Positions 52,895 through 64,000 of a stretch of DNA of 64,000 nucleotides are shown piece after piece. The DNA is taken from NCBI GenBank assembly GCA_944472135.2, contig OX235264.1, positions 82,346,319 to 82,410,318 of the forward strand, given 5' to 3'. A model generated the notes under the pieces. The model saw nothing but the letters and a program-made list of their open reading frames with translations. It did not search any database and was not told the origin of the DNA. The stretch is from Trichobilharzia regenti (taxonomy: Eukaryota > Platyhelminthes > Trematoda > Strigeidida > Schistosomatidae). The position numbers were made by a program, and so were the translations under genes. Each line of letters opens with the position of its first letter. Within the stretch, counting starts at the first letter, position 1.

Positions 52895-54155
52895 AGCGTC
52901 CTATGTTCAACCCTTTTTGAAGGTGTAGGTACGCACTATTGGAGAGTCGAAAACTAAGACGTTATAGCTTCCTTCTTGATCTTCAATGATTATCTAACCG
53001 ATCTAGTCGATTCTTGACAAACTCTACATTTGAATTAATCAAAATTTCTTGAAATCAGAAATATTTGAAGTTCTAAATTTCATATTTTACCAGTTGTACA
53101 AACAAGTACAGCAATGTAATAAATTGTACTGTAGACCGCATTCACAAAATAATGTCGCTTCACTTCACAATAGTTATAAGAAATGAAAAATTAGGCATTT
53201 AAAAAATAAATATTTAAGAATCATCTCATTAGTTTATTTTATCTTAAATGAGGAAAAATGATTTAAATAGCTGCAAACTTTGTTTCATTCTGTATTTGTT
53301 TTATTTCACACTTTAAAGAATGAAACAACATGTAGAATTAGTAATTTTACTATGATTGCAGGTAGGGCAAACATATTGAAGTCACTTTCAATTAGTATGA
53401 GTAAACGTCTATGTTACTATCTATTAGTATAATTTAGCTGAAAAGATGCTTGACTGAAATCCTTGACAGAAAAACAAAATCCAGTCACTCTTCATGCAGA
53501 TGCAAAACATACATTTCAACTAAGCAACGTTCTGTCGTTGATTCGGTCTTAAAATGGCGTATACTATTATTAGGAAAGAAAAGACACAAAAGATATTGGC
53601 AGTTATTTTGTTCACATGTCTGTTACTCTTCATTAAATTGCCTGAGATCTATCCATGTCTAGGTGCACAGATATACCATCTAAATTACAAAATTTATTAT
53701 AAGTATCGAAGGCTAAAAGTTGGCTAATTCTTCTGCACTACATGTACTTAAAAAAACGAGTCAGCAAAAATAACTTTTTGTAACTCCACTTTAAAGCCGC
53801 ACGGTTATTTAAGGGGTTGACAACAGAGGTCAGAGGTTCTGGTCAATTAGCAACAAACTAAGCATCAAATTGTGTAGGTTGTAAAAACGTTTGAAAAATT
53901 GAGAATAACTTTGCGCAATCATCAAGAGGGTTGGCCAGTAGTAGTTAGTAAACTGATGAGTTATCATTTGCAAAAAGTTGATAAGAAAAAAAGGAATGAA
54001 AATGGGTTGCAGAACATAAAAATAATAAAATGGGCTACACAGAGTTAACATACAGTTGTTTAGGCAAGCAGAAATGAAAAAAATAGTACCATGACCACTG
54101 TAGTAAAAGAGGCTGGATAAAGCCTTTCTGAACAGAAAGTTCAGATTCCTCCTTA
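52895..54155. other. No gene; SINE-B/C scrap at about 52925-53015
   Basis: GTACGCACTATTGGAGAGTC ... CTAACCGATCTAG resembles the hammerhead and tail half of SINE-B/C. The rest is AT-rich, and a 70-codon frame at 53450 has no recognisable motif. Confidence 0.4.
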
Positions 54156-54159
54156 TGGA

Positions 54160-54780
54160 TTGCTAAGTCTTCGGTTGCATAAAGAAGGCGTAGGCGAAAT
54201 CCTTTCGAAAGACTCGGTTGTACTTTATATGACGCTGAAAGAAGTCTTTACTGATGCTACTTAACCAGAAGTTATGCTCCAGAATTGAGCTGTAGACTAA
54301 TTTACATTCATCTTTTGACAGCCATGCTGGCAAACGTTCGTGGGTACGTCTAGACAATATATTGATGGTGCGACCTATGTAGTTACCTCCACAAGAGCGA
54401 CTGAATTCATAAATGCACAATGAAGTTGACAACAACGGGATCTTGTCTTTGACGTTTTAGGGGACAAGTGCATGTATGGAGAAGATGAGGCGTGGAGATG
54501 CAGTAAAGAATCCTCCCTGAATAACTCTCGAGAGGCGGCTTTACAGAACTTCAGTAAGTGTATCTCCCTTGAATTTCAGGTTTAGAGTTAGCTGTTACCT
54601 CAGCATACACAGGTATTTTGGGGGTTTTGTCTATTTTTAAATGTTTGTCGTTGAAGAAGTTTGGGTTTCTATTTTGATCAGAGTGTTTCTGATGGATTCG
54701 TTACAATAAGAATCTACCGTATATTCACTGAAGACACATTGAATAAGGGATTGGAATGGTGTTTATACTAGTGTCAGCAA
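54160..54780 (-). pseudogene. PLE fragment, GIY-YIG part
   Basis: On the - strand: SLCIYEFSRSCGGNYIGRTI and LSRRTHERLPAWLSKDECK, with YIGRT and the H-E-R-L-P block, then LEHNFWLSS. Upstream pieces (54440-54780) are out of frame but keep PLE-like order. It abuts the RTE copy at 54785. Confidence 0.65.
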
Positions 54781-54784
54781 CATC

Positions 54785-55575
54785 ATTCGAAATAAACTTC
54801 ACCTAAATCGTTGATGAACACAGACAAAACAGAGGTGATGAAGATTCCTGACCAACACCAACAACAACAGACAACAATCAGCCAGCATAAATCTGAGGAA
54901 CCTGAAAGAACCAACCTCCTTTACCTACCGACATGGGAAGCATCGTTTCAACTACAGGCCGGCGAAACTGACGAGGAAATCAATGCCAGAATCGGGAAAG
55001 CAAGATAAGCTTTCATTACTCACTTCAAGTCTGTGTGGAGGTCAACAGCACTCAGCATCAAAAATAAGATCTGGATCTTCAACTCCAGTGTGAAGTCAGT
55101 GCCACTGTACAGATCAGAGACTTGACTAGCGCGTCATAAATAGCATCTCAAACAAACTACAGACCTTCATTAACAGTTGTCTTCGTTCAATACTCAAGAT
55201 CAGATGGCCGGTGAGAAAAGATCAGCAATAGGGATCTCTGGCAATGAGCGAATCAGCACAGCAGGAACCGATTGTGAAACAAATAGGCAGGAAGAAATGG
55301 AGGTGGATTGGCTGGGCATAGTCTGAGGAAACCATCAAGTGACATCACTAGACAAGCCGTGGCTCGAGTGGAACCCGTAAGGGAAGTGGCTAGTTGTTCG
55401 TCAGTGCAAGGGTGACTTGGAGGAGGTCATGTGAAGAGGAGATGAAAGCATGTGGGCAGGCTCGGAGCGGGGTGAAAAAGTTGGCAGAAAGCCGAAGGCA
55501 GTGGAGATGCGCAGCTGAAGCCCTATGTTCCTCTAAGAGTTAAAGGATATAATAATATTAATAATAATAATAAAT
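54785..55575 (+). mobile_element. RTE retrotransposon, 3' fragment
   Basis: Post-RT region: ADEI-like block 'ETDEEINARIGKAR' in one open stretch (54811-55008), CACTCAGCATCAAAAATAAG, GGAAGAAATGGAGGTGGATT and CCCTATGTTCCTCTAAGAGT, ending in AAT repeats at 55550-55575. Closest to the - strand copy at 6303-7066. Confidence 0.8.
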
Positions 55576-55579
55576 CGTT

Positions 55580-56115
55580 GAGCTTTTCATAGTTGTCGAG
55601 TTCGCTGTTGCTTAGATCTGAGTAAATTACGCCATGTAATCTGAAATGTTTTTCTGAGAGAGAGATATTTATAAACCTGGATTACAATGTAGGATTTAGT
55701 TGAACTTCATATTGTGTTACTGTGATATTACTTTTGACAGAAAAAAATCAAATAGTTTTGACTTGCATTAGAACAAACTTCCAAGCCTAATTAGTGTTGT
55801 CAGTTGAATTAAAAATCAGTAAATTCTTATTTAAATACCATTTACAAATGTCATAAATTTAACTGTACTGACTTTAACTTTTTAATTCTCTGTGGTTTTA
55901 GTTTTTTTCCGTTAATTTTTTTTGAGAAAAAATAAGTACATTACTTGTGAATAAATATTCTTTAATACAACAGTAAGATATTGGTTATTTTATGAGAAAA
56001 ACGTTCTTCTCTTACGTGAATAATACTGTATGTCAATATAAAATCTAGTAGGAATAAATGAAGCTGAGTAGGAAGGTTAAAAAATAGACTTTTGTAATGA
56101 TGCTAACCACTCCTT
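55580..56115. other. No gene recognised
   Basis: AT-rich, no supported feature. Confidence 0.4.
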
Positions 56116-56119
56116 GAAA

Positions 56120-56350
56120 TGTGTGTCGGTGGTATAGCGGTTGGCACGATCGCCGACCATGCACATGGTCCGGGGTTCGATTCCCGGCCATAGATGCACT
56201 CCTTTACCTCGTTGAGCAAGAAATAATGCTGGTAAAGAGGTAAGGTTGGGCATGAGGCTAGCAACCCCATCCTGTAAAATTAAACACTGCTACAGAAACT
56301 TCAAGCCGCCAGCTTGAGACCCTATGTTCCACTGGTAACGTGAAGGAACA
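56120..56350 (+). repeat. SINE-D copy, + strand, well preserved
   Basis: Head (GTCGGTGGTATAGCGGTTGG; B box GGGTTCGATTCCC), body (GGTAAAGAGG, GGCTAGCAACCCCATCC, CTGCTACAGAAACTTCAAG) and tail (CCCTATGTTCCACTGG, GTGAAGGAAC). A good reference copy for comparison with the RTE ends. Confidence 0.85.
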
Positions 56351-56354
56351 AAGA

Positions 56355-56860
56355 GACTCCTTGAAATACTATCATTATCAAAACTCTCATATAAACACAA
56401 GTATCGACTCTATGTACATAAAGCTAAGTTTTTCTGAACCTAAATCGTCTCATGAACTTTGACTTGTAGATGGTAAAAACTGTTCAAACGAACAGCTCAT
56501 AAAACTGTACCTGAAGTAATTAACAATACCAAAATCGTTATAGACGATCTTAAACTTTGATACACGCTGATACTTTTCCATGTATGCCAGCTAGGTGAAG
56601 CTAATTGATCTAAATAACGAAAAACAATTTTATGCATTTAAACTGCAGTTCATAAGCGACTTTAAAATGTTGATGCAGCCCTTGTGACCATTTCATTCAC
56701 ATCAATCAAAGTTGAATGTCTAGAGATATATAATCCCATCACTAGCTTGTAGAATATGAAGAAAACAGACACTGTACTGCGTCAATTTACTCTGAAATTT
56801 GAATGTTTTCCAACTGATGTCTGCGAGTATTCAATGCAGGTTAATGTTTTTAAAAATGCA
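56355..56860. other. No gene recognised
   Basis: AT-rich, no supported feature. Confidence 0.4.
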
Positions 56861-56864
56861 GGAA

Positions 56865-57360
56865 TGAGCTAACGGATAGCTATGATGTGATAATGATTTG
56901 TGAACTGTAAAGTGGACTGCATGCACACTGGTAAGTTCCTCTCGTCATCAATTAGAAATTAAATATCACATCCTTCCCTTGCTAACTGCTGGTGTTTGCA
57001 AACCAGACGCAAGCCAGATCAACGTGATCTCAATATCTCACAGATACATGATTTCTTTCGGGTTGTGCTCATCAGCTCTGTATGAAAACGAAGTCATTTC
57101 GGACAGTCTAATCATTTGAAACTGCTTGAGTTCTTTCTGGTTAGATGCTTATGCTTACTGGTAAAACACAGAATGGAGTTGGTTATTCATGAGGTAGATT
57201 GTTCTATACTAGGTTTCGTCATGATTTTCTTTACAGAACAAGAACATTCAGACGCCAATATATAACCTACTTGACCCTGTGACTGGTGTAAAAATAGCGA
57301 GTAAAATGTGACACAAACGTTTTAAACTTATCTGTTCAATTGACGAATGACCTCTTTAGG
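56865..57360 (-). repeat. Unclassified dispersed repeat, inverse of 63560-64000
   Basis: The reverse complement matches the window's right end: CCAGCAGTTAGCAAGGGAAG, GGTTTGCAAACACCAG, CAGAGCTGATGAGCACAACC, CTCATGAATAACCAACTCCA. No coding frame. The family is unknown; the length suits an LTR or a non-coding element. Confidence 0.6.
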
Positions 57361-57364
57361 ATTG

Positions 57365-58650
57365 TCTGTTGAGATCAACTGGCTAGTTTTAATTCAGAAC
57401 TGTGCACAAAAATGTAGCAGTACGAGTTACCACACTCCGTTGAATCACACTTTCCAAAGTGAATAACACATAGGGTATGACTCTCTCGACAACTTGAGAC
57501 ATGCATTTCCAATGCGTGCCAACTGAATCTGATCTCACATTTTCTTGTCACTTTACTCTAATCAACATCTGGAGTAGAACTAAGGAGCGTTGCTGTGCGC
57601 AATGGTCCCCTGTCACTTAGCTTACCGATCACACTGTGCACCTAAAGTGGATTTCGATTGATGCTATAAAGAAAAGAAAAATAAGTTGATTATCATTCTG
57701 ATGAAGCTGTTACTTTATTACCAAGTTTTTTTTCTCGCCTATCAGTTACCCATTTATGGCACAGACTGATACATACCGACATGAGTATTCACATTCCCAC
57801 AGATCATATTGTCTCAAAATTTTAGTCTTGAGATTTCTTTTACTTTTAATAAGTGTATGATTAAACGATATATGTGCATTGTTCAGATTGGTATGAGTAT
57901 TTAAACTTAAGGTTGTATATGTCTTTCAGTCCTACTGTCTTGAATACATTTTGGAAGACGCTTATCTTAGGGTCGTTTCAGGGATACCTCACAAGGAAAT
58001 CAATTCATTGTGTATTTTCTGAAGACTTTTGGAGAGGTTGTATTTGAACTAGAAACCATGTTTTGCTTAATTAGTTCTATTCCTTTCTCACTGATTTATT
58101 CATCTGTTTGCCTGCCTACCGAATGTCGTAGGCTACTTAAAAATTAGTGGAACAGACGTTAAAGAACAAAAGAATCACACAATCTGTAGTTATCTTGATA
58201 GACAATTAAATAAAGTTCCTTTGTACTAACATATCAAAACCTGGGATTATTCCGTGTAGGCTTTGGTGATTTGTTTGAGCCGCATAGGGAGGTGTAGACT
58301 GCCTAGTTGGGGACCTCTGGATGCTAAGATCCAGTGACCGAAGAATACTGATGATATGGCTTAAAATCGTTCTAAGTCGTCTCCTGCATCCATTAAGCTC
58401 TCATGTTTTTCAATGTTATAATTCTGTCTCTCGCTTATTTCAGCTCATCATAGTTTTAATGGATTTCTTTTTACCCTCTGTTCTCCTAGTTTGTGTACTA
58501 CATGTAGTCTGGTTATTTGAACTGCTGCAAATCTGAGAGAATTTTTATGATAAAACTCAGTCAAATCGTAGAAAATATCCATCTGGACACTAAAGAGAAG
58601 TTCAGCTAAGGTACCTTTCCTTCAATTTCATTCTCGAAAGCTACACAGTC
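57365..58650. other. No gene recognised
   Basis: The segment 58250-58560 is less AT-rich and may be a non-LTR retrotransposon 3' UTR, but I cannot prove it. Confidence 0.35.
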
Positions 58651-58651
58651 G

Positions 58652-59194
58652 CTGCCCGTGTTCACACCACTGTTGGAATTGTTTTATTCACACATTTATG
58701 ATTTGTACTCATATATATAGTTTATTATTATTATTTTTTTGCTCTTGAATCTTGAAAATCTTGAAAAAAATTCATCGATAGCTGCACATGCATGGGACAA
58801 AAACCACAATATCGATTGGGACAATGTGTGTATTCTAAAAACAAACATGAACAAATGGAAAGACTCATAACAGAATCGATGTTCAATACAGTCAAACCGG
58901 ATACATGTAACAAGGGTGACTCAGTACAACTATCAACAACTTGGAATATAATTCTAAATACAAACACATGAATGAATGTGGAGTATAATTCTGAACACAC
59001 ATATGCAAACACAAAACATGAATGAGCAAAAAATAATGATAATGAACTATATATATATGAGTACAAATCATAATTGTGTGAATAAAACAATTCCAACAGT
59101 GGCGTGAACACGGGCAGTAATTTTGCTCGAAATATTACCAATAACAAAACTTATCATTGTGTGTAAACTATTAAAATATAATTATACTTTATTT
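58652..59194 (+). mobile_element. PLE5-type 3' end with inverted cap
   Basis: Bases 58652-58744 are the near-exact inverse of 59026-59118 (e.g. GTGTTCACACCACTGTTGG). Bases 58745-59194 match 52449-52893 closely, with a few base changes and a short deletion near 58861. This is a strongly 5'-truncated PLE5 copy whose cap comes from the 3' end, not the 5' end. Confidence 0.75.
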
Positions 59195-59199
59195 GATCT

Positions 59200-59725
59200 A
59201 ATCCACAATGCTCAAACTTTTTACTGATATTAACCACACAGTCGCATTTATATACATAAGTTTACATAGACACAATTACTAACGAAGGAGATTAAATATG
59301 ATAATAATTTCTTTGAGGCAGTTATATAGGCAAGGTATGTTTCTAAATGCGAAACAAACACTGTTAGACAAAATTAGTTGGCCAAAGTTCGATTGTAAAA
59401 AGGTACCTTAGAATTAAGGATCAAAAGCTCTGTCCCCACCAACACTCCCTGCCACAGACACTTCCTAGTGCAAATGACCTTCATTCACTCAAATAAACAC
59501 ACATTGTTGTTTACAACACAAAGTCAATGTACACACAACCACAAAGCAGTATTACAATTAAAGATTAAGTAAGGAAAAAGTCAAATAATAAAGGTCAAAC
59601 ATATGCAAATGTCACATTAATGATACACAGTCTAAGATAAATACATATATTAATTGCAAAGTTAGTTGAAATGTCTAAATAAGTATAAATATTGAAATAA
59701 TAGGGAAGATTTCTAGCTTAGGTGG
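59200..59725. other. No gene recognised
   Basis: AT-rich, no supported feature. Confidence 0.4.
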
Positions 59726-59800
59726 ATGATTTTCAATTAATAGTGTTCTCTGAGCTGGTTGCTTTAGTTGTGGAGCTTTCATCGTCCTTCTGGACAATGG

Positions 59801-61207
59801 TGAATGAAATCTAACGGACGTATTTTACCTCGATTCTATGGTAGACCAAAACTACACAAACCAAACATTCCCTTACGACCAATCGCTTCGCTTCCAGTAA
59901 CACCATAATATAATCTATCTAAAGAACTTTTCAGGAAATTAAATTACCTAACAGAATCATGTGACCATACTATCATTTCGTCAATCCAATTTTTAGAGAA
60001 AATCAGAAACATTCAGGTAGAAGACAATGAAATAATGGTGTCTTTTGACGTCCCAGCATTACATACTTCAATTAGTCCAAAACTAGCAACAGAAACTATG
60101 CAACAATTACTCTGTAGTGATGAGAACATAAAAAAGCAATGTTCAACTTGGATAGAACTCGTAAAATTATGCCTTAAAACATACTTCCAGTTCAATACTC
60201 AAATATATGAGCAAATAAAAGGAACACAAATGGAATCGCCCATATCAGGATTAATAGCTGAAGCTGTTATGCAAAGATTAGAATTACTAGCCCTACCTAT
60301 AATTAAACCGAAAATCTGGGTACGTTGCGTTGATGATACATTTTTAATAATTAAGAGAAATGATTTAGAATATACCCATAAATTAATAAACAACATATTT
60401 GAAGACATCAAATTCACAAGAGAAGAAGAATTTGATAACAAAATCCCATTTTTAGATGTCTTAATCAGGAGATCCAACACAGGAAATTTTGAAACACAAA
60501 TATATAGAAAATCAACGCACACAGATCAAATACTCAACTATACTAGCAATAATCCAATTACTCACAAACGAAACTGTGTGAAGAAATTGTTTAGAAAAGT
60601 TCAAACACATTGTAGCACTCCAGAGTTGAAAAGAATGGAAGAAAAATATCTACAAACAGTCTTCAAAAAGAATGGTGATCCACAAAATTTCATCAAAACG
60701 TGTTTAAAGTCGAATCAAAACACCAACAAAGAACCATCATCAAAGACCAAAAGAAAATTCATCCTACCATACGTGAAAGATATCTCTGAAATAACAGCTA
60801 GAATACTGAAACCGTTTGATATAGATATAGCACACAAGCCAGTCAAATTGCTTAATTCGATCTTATGCAAACCAAAAGATCCAACAGAAAAAGGGGATAA
60901 AATTAACACCATTTACAAAATAAATTGTATGAACTGTAACAAGCATTACATCGGCCAAAGTGGGCGTCCCCTTCGAATAAGAATCCAAGAACACAAATCA
61001 GCCGTGAAAAGACATGATATAAATTCTTTAGCATCAATGCATACAGACAATTATGGACATCAATTTGATTGGGATAATGTCAAAATCTTAGACAGAGGAA
61101 ACACCGAATGTGCCAGGGAATTCCTAGAAGCCTGGTACTCAAACGAAAATGCAATTAACAAACACGTTAATATAGACGAAATATACCAACTAATAAGAAG
61201 TAAATAA
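59801..61207 (+). pseudogene. PLE6 reverse transcriptase / GIY-YIG protein, one stop
   Basis: In-frame sequence from about 59807 reads RILPRFYGRPKLHKPNIPLR (the PLE 'G.PK.HKP..PLRPI' fingers motif), then a stop TAA at 59906-59908, then an open run to TAA at 61205-61207, with a 390-codon stretch from 60035. Motifs: MVSFDVPALHTSI (motif A), QMESPISGLIAEAV (motif B; G-S changed to E-S), WVRCVDDTFLII (CVDD, aspartates present), IPFLDVLIRR, YRKSTHTDQILNY, TIYKINCMNCNKHYIGQSGR, RIRIQEHKSA and FDWDNVKILDRG. It is the longest PLE coding run in the window. RT motif B is altered and the 5' end is missing. Confidence 0.85.
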
Positions 61208-61334
61208 GGGGTGACCAGAAAGTTTAAAATCCAAGTCAATAGAAAACGGTCAATACATATCTAAAGATGGTTACCGGGAGACGCAATTATATCACTCATG
61301 AGGAAATTTAAATCACTTCACTTTATACTAAATA

Positions 61335-61378
61335 TTGCGCTGAAGATGTTGTTCAGAGGGACGACGAAAGCTCCGCAA
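61335..61378 (+). ncRNA. Hammerhead-like motif at PLE6 3' end
   Basis: TTGCG (61335-61339) pairs with CGCAA (61374-61378). Core CTGAAGA is at 61340-61346, then one extra T. Stem II GTTGTTC (61348-61354) pairs with GGACGAC (61359-61365). GAAA is at 61366-61369, followed by the GC palindrome and TC. Stem II is seven pairs (two wobble), stem I five perfect pairs. The extra T after the core and the 1-bp stem III are departures from the classic form. Confidence 0.55.
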
Positions 61379-61424
61379 CTAAACCAACCAGCTCAGAGAA
61401 CACTATTAATTGCAAATTGAAGTA

Positions 61425-63555
61425 GTAGTTTTTACAACTGGAATGAAAAACAAAGCAATGAAAACTAAGGAGTTGAACCCAACTAGATCCATGGTAAATG
61501 TAGAGGCTGGACTTATGTACATAATTGCAATTGTACAGCTTTTGAGAGCGGAATTTCCCAAAAGACACTTTTGCTGAACTTTGTGTTATTATCTCTCAAA
61601 GCTGTGTCAGTAACTTCCTTCGGAAATGGTAGTCTGTAACAAATTTTGTTACTCACACCAAAATTTATCAACAAAATATGACCTAGGATCATTTTGAGTG
61701 GATAATTTCTGTTGTTCAATAGCAAAATTAACAAAAAGTTATTTATAATAATTTTAATTTCATTAAATCATGTCCGACTGTTTTCAAATGTAGCTTTAAT
61801 ATCAGAAAACTTTGAGGCCTACGTCACCAATTGTAGTTGGCAGATCTGTGAACTACTTGGGTACACTATTGAACCCCTATTGGAATGTAACACTTATTTT
61901 ACAGAAACGCCATGCTGACCAGTGCTATGAAGCACAAAATCTGTGTCCACGGTTTCCTGACGTCTGCCTGCCAACCATTTCGTAATAACTCCAAGTGTAC
62001 CTCGATGGAAGGTTTCCTAGTCTGTCGACCACATTTCAAAACTTGATTAACGGAATTCAGTCGGATAATGACCATTCCTTAATGACTAGTCAATACAATT
62101 AGGCTTAATAATAAATTAATATTACTGTAAAACAAGACTATTAAAAAATACACTACAGTTTTAACGACAGAAGACAAGGGCAAGGCAGCAGATTGTTTAT
62201 TGAGAAAATTAAGAGATACTTATAGATTTTTATGTACATTCGTATCCATTATTGTTAGCAGAGAAACAACGTCTTCTGATTGTTCGTTTTCTCACTGGAA
62301 GTTATTCTGTCATCTCTTTGAGACAGTTCCTTAGAAAGTCAGGCCATATATCTGCGGATAGTATTTGCCCACGTTGAGACCCCTGTGCTTGGTTGGTGAG
62401 CTTTTTTTCTTTTTTTCATGACCCTGATTCGAGACGTATACATTGTTGTCTATAATTTCTGGCTAGCAGATAGCTCTCACCGCACAGTTGAAAGTATTAG
62501 GCTGCGTGCGTCGTACGGCAAAAGAAACTGAAGACAAAGTATACATGAAATAACACGAATAATGCTAAAGACCTCTGCTTTTTAAAAAGAGGGTTTATAT
62601 ACAAAGTTTTCCTAGAGAAAAATTGAAAAAATCAATATACATAGCAAACAAAAGGATGTGAAATCAAAGTGATATCACGATTTGTAATGAGTCTTGTTCG
62701 ATGGAAAACAGAGTCAGTCAATGATGAATAGGAAGAGTAATGCAAGGAGCTCCTAGATATTCAAAAAGATATTCTTTGCTTACTCACTTTATCCACTGGA
62801 GTTCACCATTAAGAGACACATAAATTTATCAATATATAAACTCATGTTGATGATGACTAGAGAATTCAGTTGTTCAGAGAGTGTAGTAAGGCTAAATTTG
62901 TTGAAAATTTAAGAGAATAGAACATATTCTATATTTTAGTTCCTTCTTATTTTACAGATAAGGGCAATCTGACAGCAGTTATAAGTGCTAATCAAAGATT
63001 ATCGAAATATTATGACAGTTGGATAGCTTATGTTTCGATTCATGCTTAGATTAGTCATTTAACTGAGTTTTTTAAACTGGTATCATCAAGCTTTGAAACT
63101 GTAGTGTTAGGTGATGGAATCACACGTCATTATAATTTCATGAATATCATTTTGATGATTGATAGAAAGTATAAATTCTCGATTCTATGTATTCTGTTCA
63201 GCCATCCATAGTTTATAAAATTTTTTTAATGTTGTGATGTTATCTCCACTTATTCTATTCAGTGTTGATGTTTGCAAATAAAGAAAATAAAATAAATGTG
63301 ACATTTTCGATATGCAGATTACCTCTATGGTGTTCCTGTGAATACCTTTTACTGTGTAAATTTATGCAGCTTGCCTGACTTCGACTTGAATTGCTTACAA
63401 CATACTATTTTTCAGTTAACAAATGCTCTGCGCATTTACTCCACGTATTCAAAAGGCTTAAAGGTTTGTTTACACTAATTTCATGACTTTTTAAGCCTTT
63501 TATAGTAGAGATCTATTCATTATATATGTAATGTATTGTATATTTGAGATTGGAT
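61425..63555. other. No gene recognised
   Basis: About 2.1 kb. Bases 61930-62100 contain scraps like the SINE-F upstream flank (AATTCAGTCGG, TGACTAGTCAATACAA). Otherwise AT-rich with no supported gene. Confidence 0.4.
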
Positions 63556-63559
63556 AATG

Positions 63560-64000
63560 TAGCCAGATGGTTCGCTGGTGACATTATTTGAAAACTGACT
63601 CTGGTTTGCATAGAGTTTGCATTCCACTCGCGATCTTAACACCATTACGGCGTCCAGTGAGCCAAGTACTTAGGTCCAAATATTTTCATCTGTAAAGAAA
63701 ATCATCACGAAATTTAGAATAGAACAATCTACCTCATGAATAACCAACTCCATTCTGTGTTTTATCAGTAAGCACAACCACCTAACCACAAAGAAATCAG
63801 GCAGTTTCAAATGATTTGACTGTCCGAAATGACTTCGTTTTCATACAGAGCTGATGAGCACAACCAGAAAGAAGTCATGTATCTGTGAGATATTGAGATC
63901 ATTTCGATCTGGCTTGTAGATACCACTGACTGATGTGTTTGGTTTGCAAACACCAGCAGTTAGCAAGGGAAGGAAAGGGAAGTGTGTGAGATTTCGATTT
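63560..64000 (+). repeat. Unclassified dispersed repeat, runs off the window
   Basis: The inverse copy of 56865-57360; best-matched part 63690-63985. It continues beyond the right edge, so its full structure cannot be seen. Confidence 0.6.

Larger units (their letters stand above)
59728..61420 (+). mobile_element. Penelope-like element PLE6 with inverted ends
   Basis: The left cap 59728-59797 (AATAGTGTTCTCTGAGCTGG) is the inverse of the right end (CCAGCTCAGAGAACACTATT at about 61388-61407). A long coding frame lies between. Its 3' end is the source of the minimal elements at 25473 and 40942, and it carries a hammerhead-like unit at 61335-61378. Confidence 0.8.

Noticed and set aside
56865..57360. 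Hammerhead at CTGATGAGCACAACC...GAAA in the dispersed repeat (also at 63845)
   Set aside because: Core words are present, but stem I bases do not pair and stem II is one pair at most.
58250..58560. Possible exon or LINE 3' UTR
   Set aside because: Somewhat less AT-rich, but the 71-codon frame has no recognisable domain and I could not match it to another copy in the window.
61712..61918. 68-codon frame near the right end
   Set aside because: No motif, no splice signals, and scraps of SINE-F flank lie directly downstream.
1..64000. CRISPR arrays, prophage or bacterial operons
   Set aside because: No regularly spaced short direct repeats and no bacterial gene layout; spliced exons and retroelements show a eukaryotic genome.

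Overview
The window looks like nuclear DNA of a blood fluke (genus Schistosoma, or a close schistosomatid). It is AT-rich and intron-rich, and it carries a SINE that I recognise as the schistosome Sm-alpha type (tRNA-like promoter plus hammerhead ribozyme), schistosome-style RTE non-LTR retrotransposons, and many Penelope-like elements (PLEs). Nothing in it is bacterial or viral. The exact species cannot be settled by eye.

One host gene is clear. It is the 3' two thirds of an MFSD12-type major facilitator gene on the + strand, in four exons (13967-14426, 20734-20960, 22356-22493, 25970-26596) whose splice sites and reading phases agree, with a candidate poly(A) signal at 26969. Its 5' exons were not found and probably lie left of the window. 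Two weaker candidate exons are listed: 18509-18822 on the - strand, inside the first visible intron of that gene, and 43316-43500 on the + strand.

The rest is mostly transposon. I use working names. RTE is an APE/RT non-LTR family (best copy 30661-33950, dead). SINE-D is a tRNA-like head joined to sequence matching the RTE 5' UTR and RTE 3' tail. SINE-E has the same head on a different body. SINE-B and SINE-C have a tRNA-like head, a hammerhead-like motif and a tail. SINE-F has a tRNA-like head and a hammerhead. The last family is Sm-alpha. PLE copies (RT plus GIY-YIG endonuclease) lie at 4011-5852, 23200-25135, 35780-36010, 36660-38335, 45930-46925, 47632-48835, 51758-52893, 54160-54780, 58652-59194 and 59728-61420. 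Most are 5'-truncated, and several are bracketed by inverted copies of their own ends.

The most interesting signal is how often a hammerhead-type fold recurs in unrelated elements. A consensus-perfect core with a palindromic stem III lies at 44832-44876 (SINE-F). Related motifs occur in Sm-alpha, SINE-B/C and the 3' ends of several PLE families, with compensatory stem changes between copies. Two fold-back SINE-B copies and one truncated copy have a breakpoint within a few bases of the predicted cleavage site, which suggests that cleaved RNA was the integrated template. The composite SINE-D (both ends of an RTE behind a tRNA promoter) and a pair of minimal PLE-end elements with 10-11 bp target duplications are the other main finds.

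Layout: 1-13.9 kb, repeats; 13.9-27 kb, MFSD12-like gene with repeat-filled introns; 27-35 kb, SINE-F pair and RTE; 35-38.3 kb, SINE-D and a PLE; 38-47 kb, SINEs in inverted pairs; 47-61.4 kb, PLEs, SINEs and RTE; 61.4-64 kb, mostly featureless, ending in a dispersed repeat that is inverted relative to 56.9-57.3 kb.
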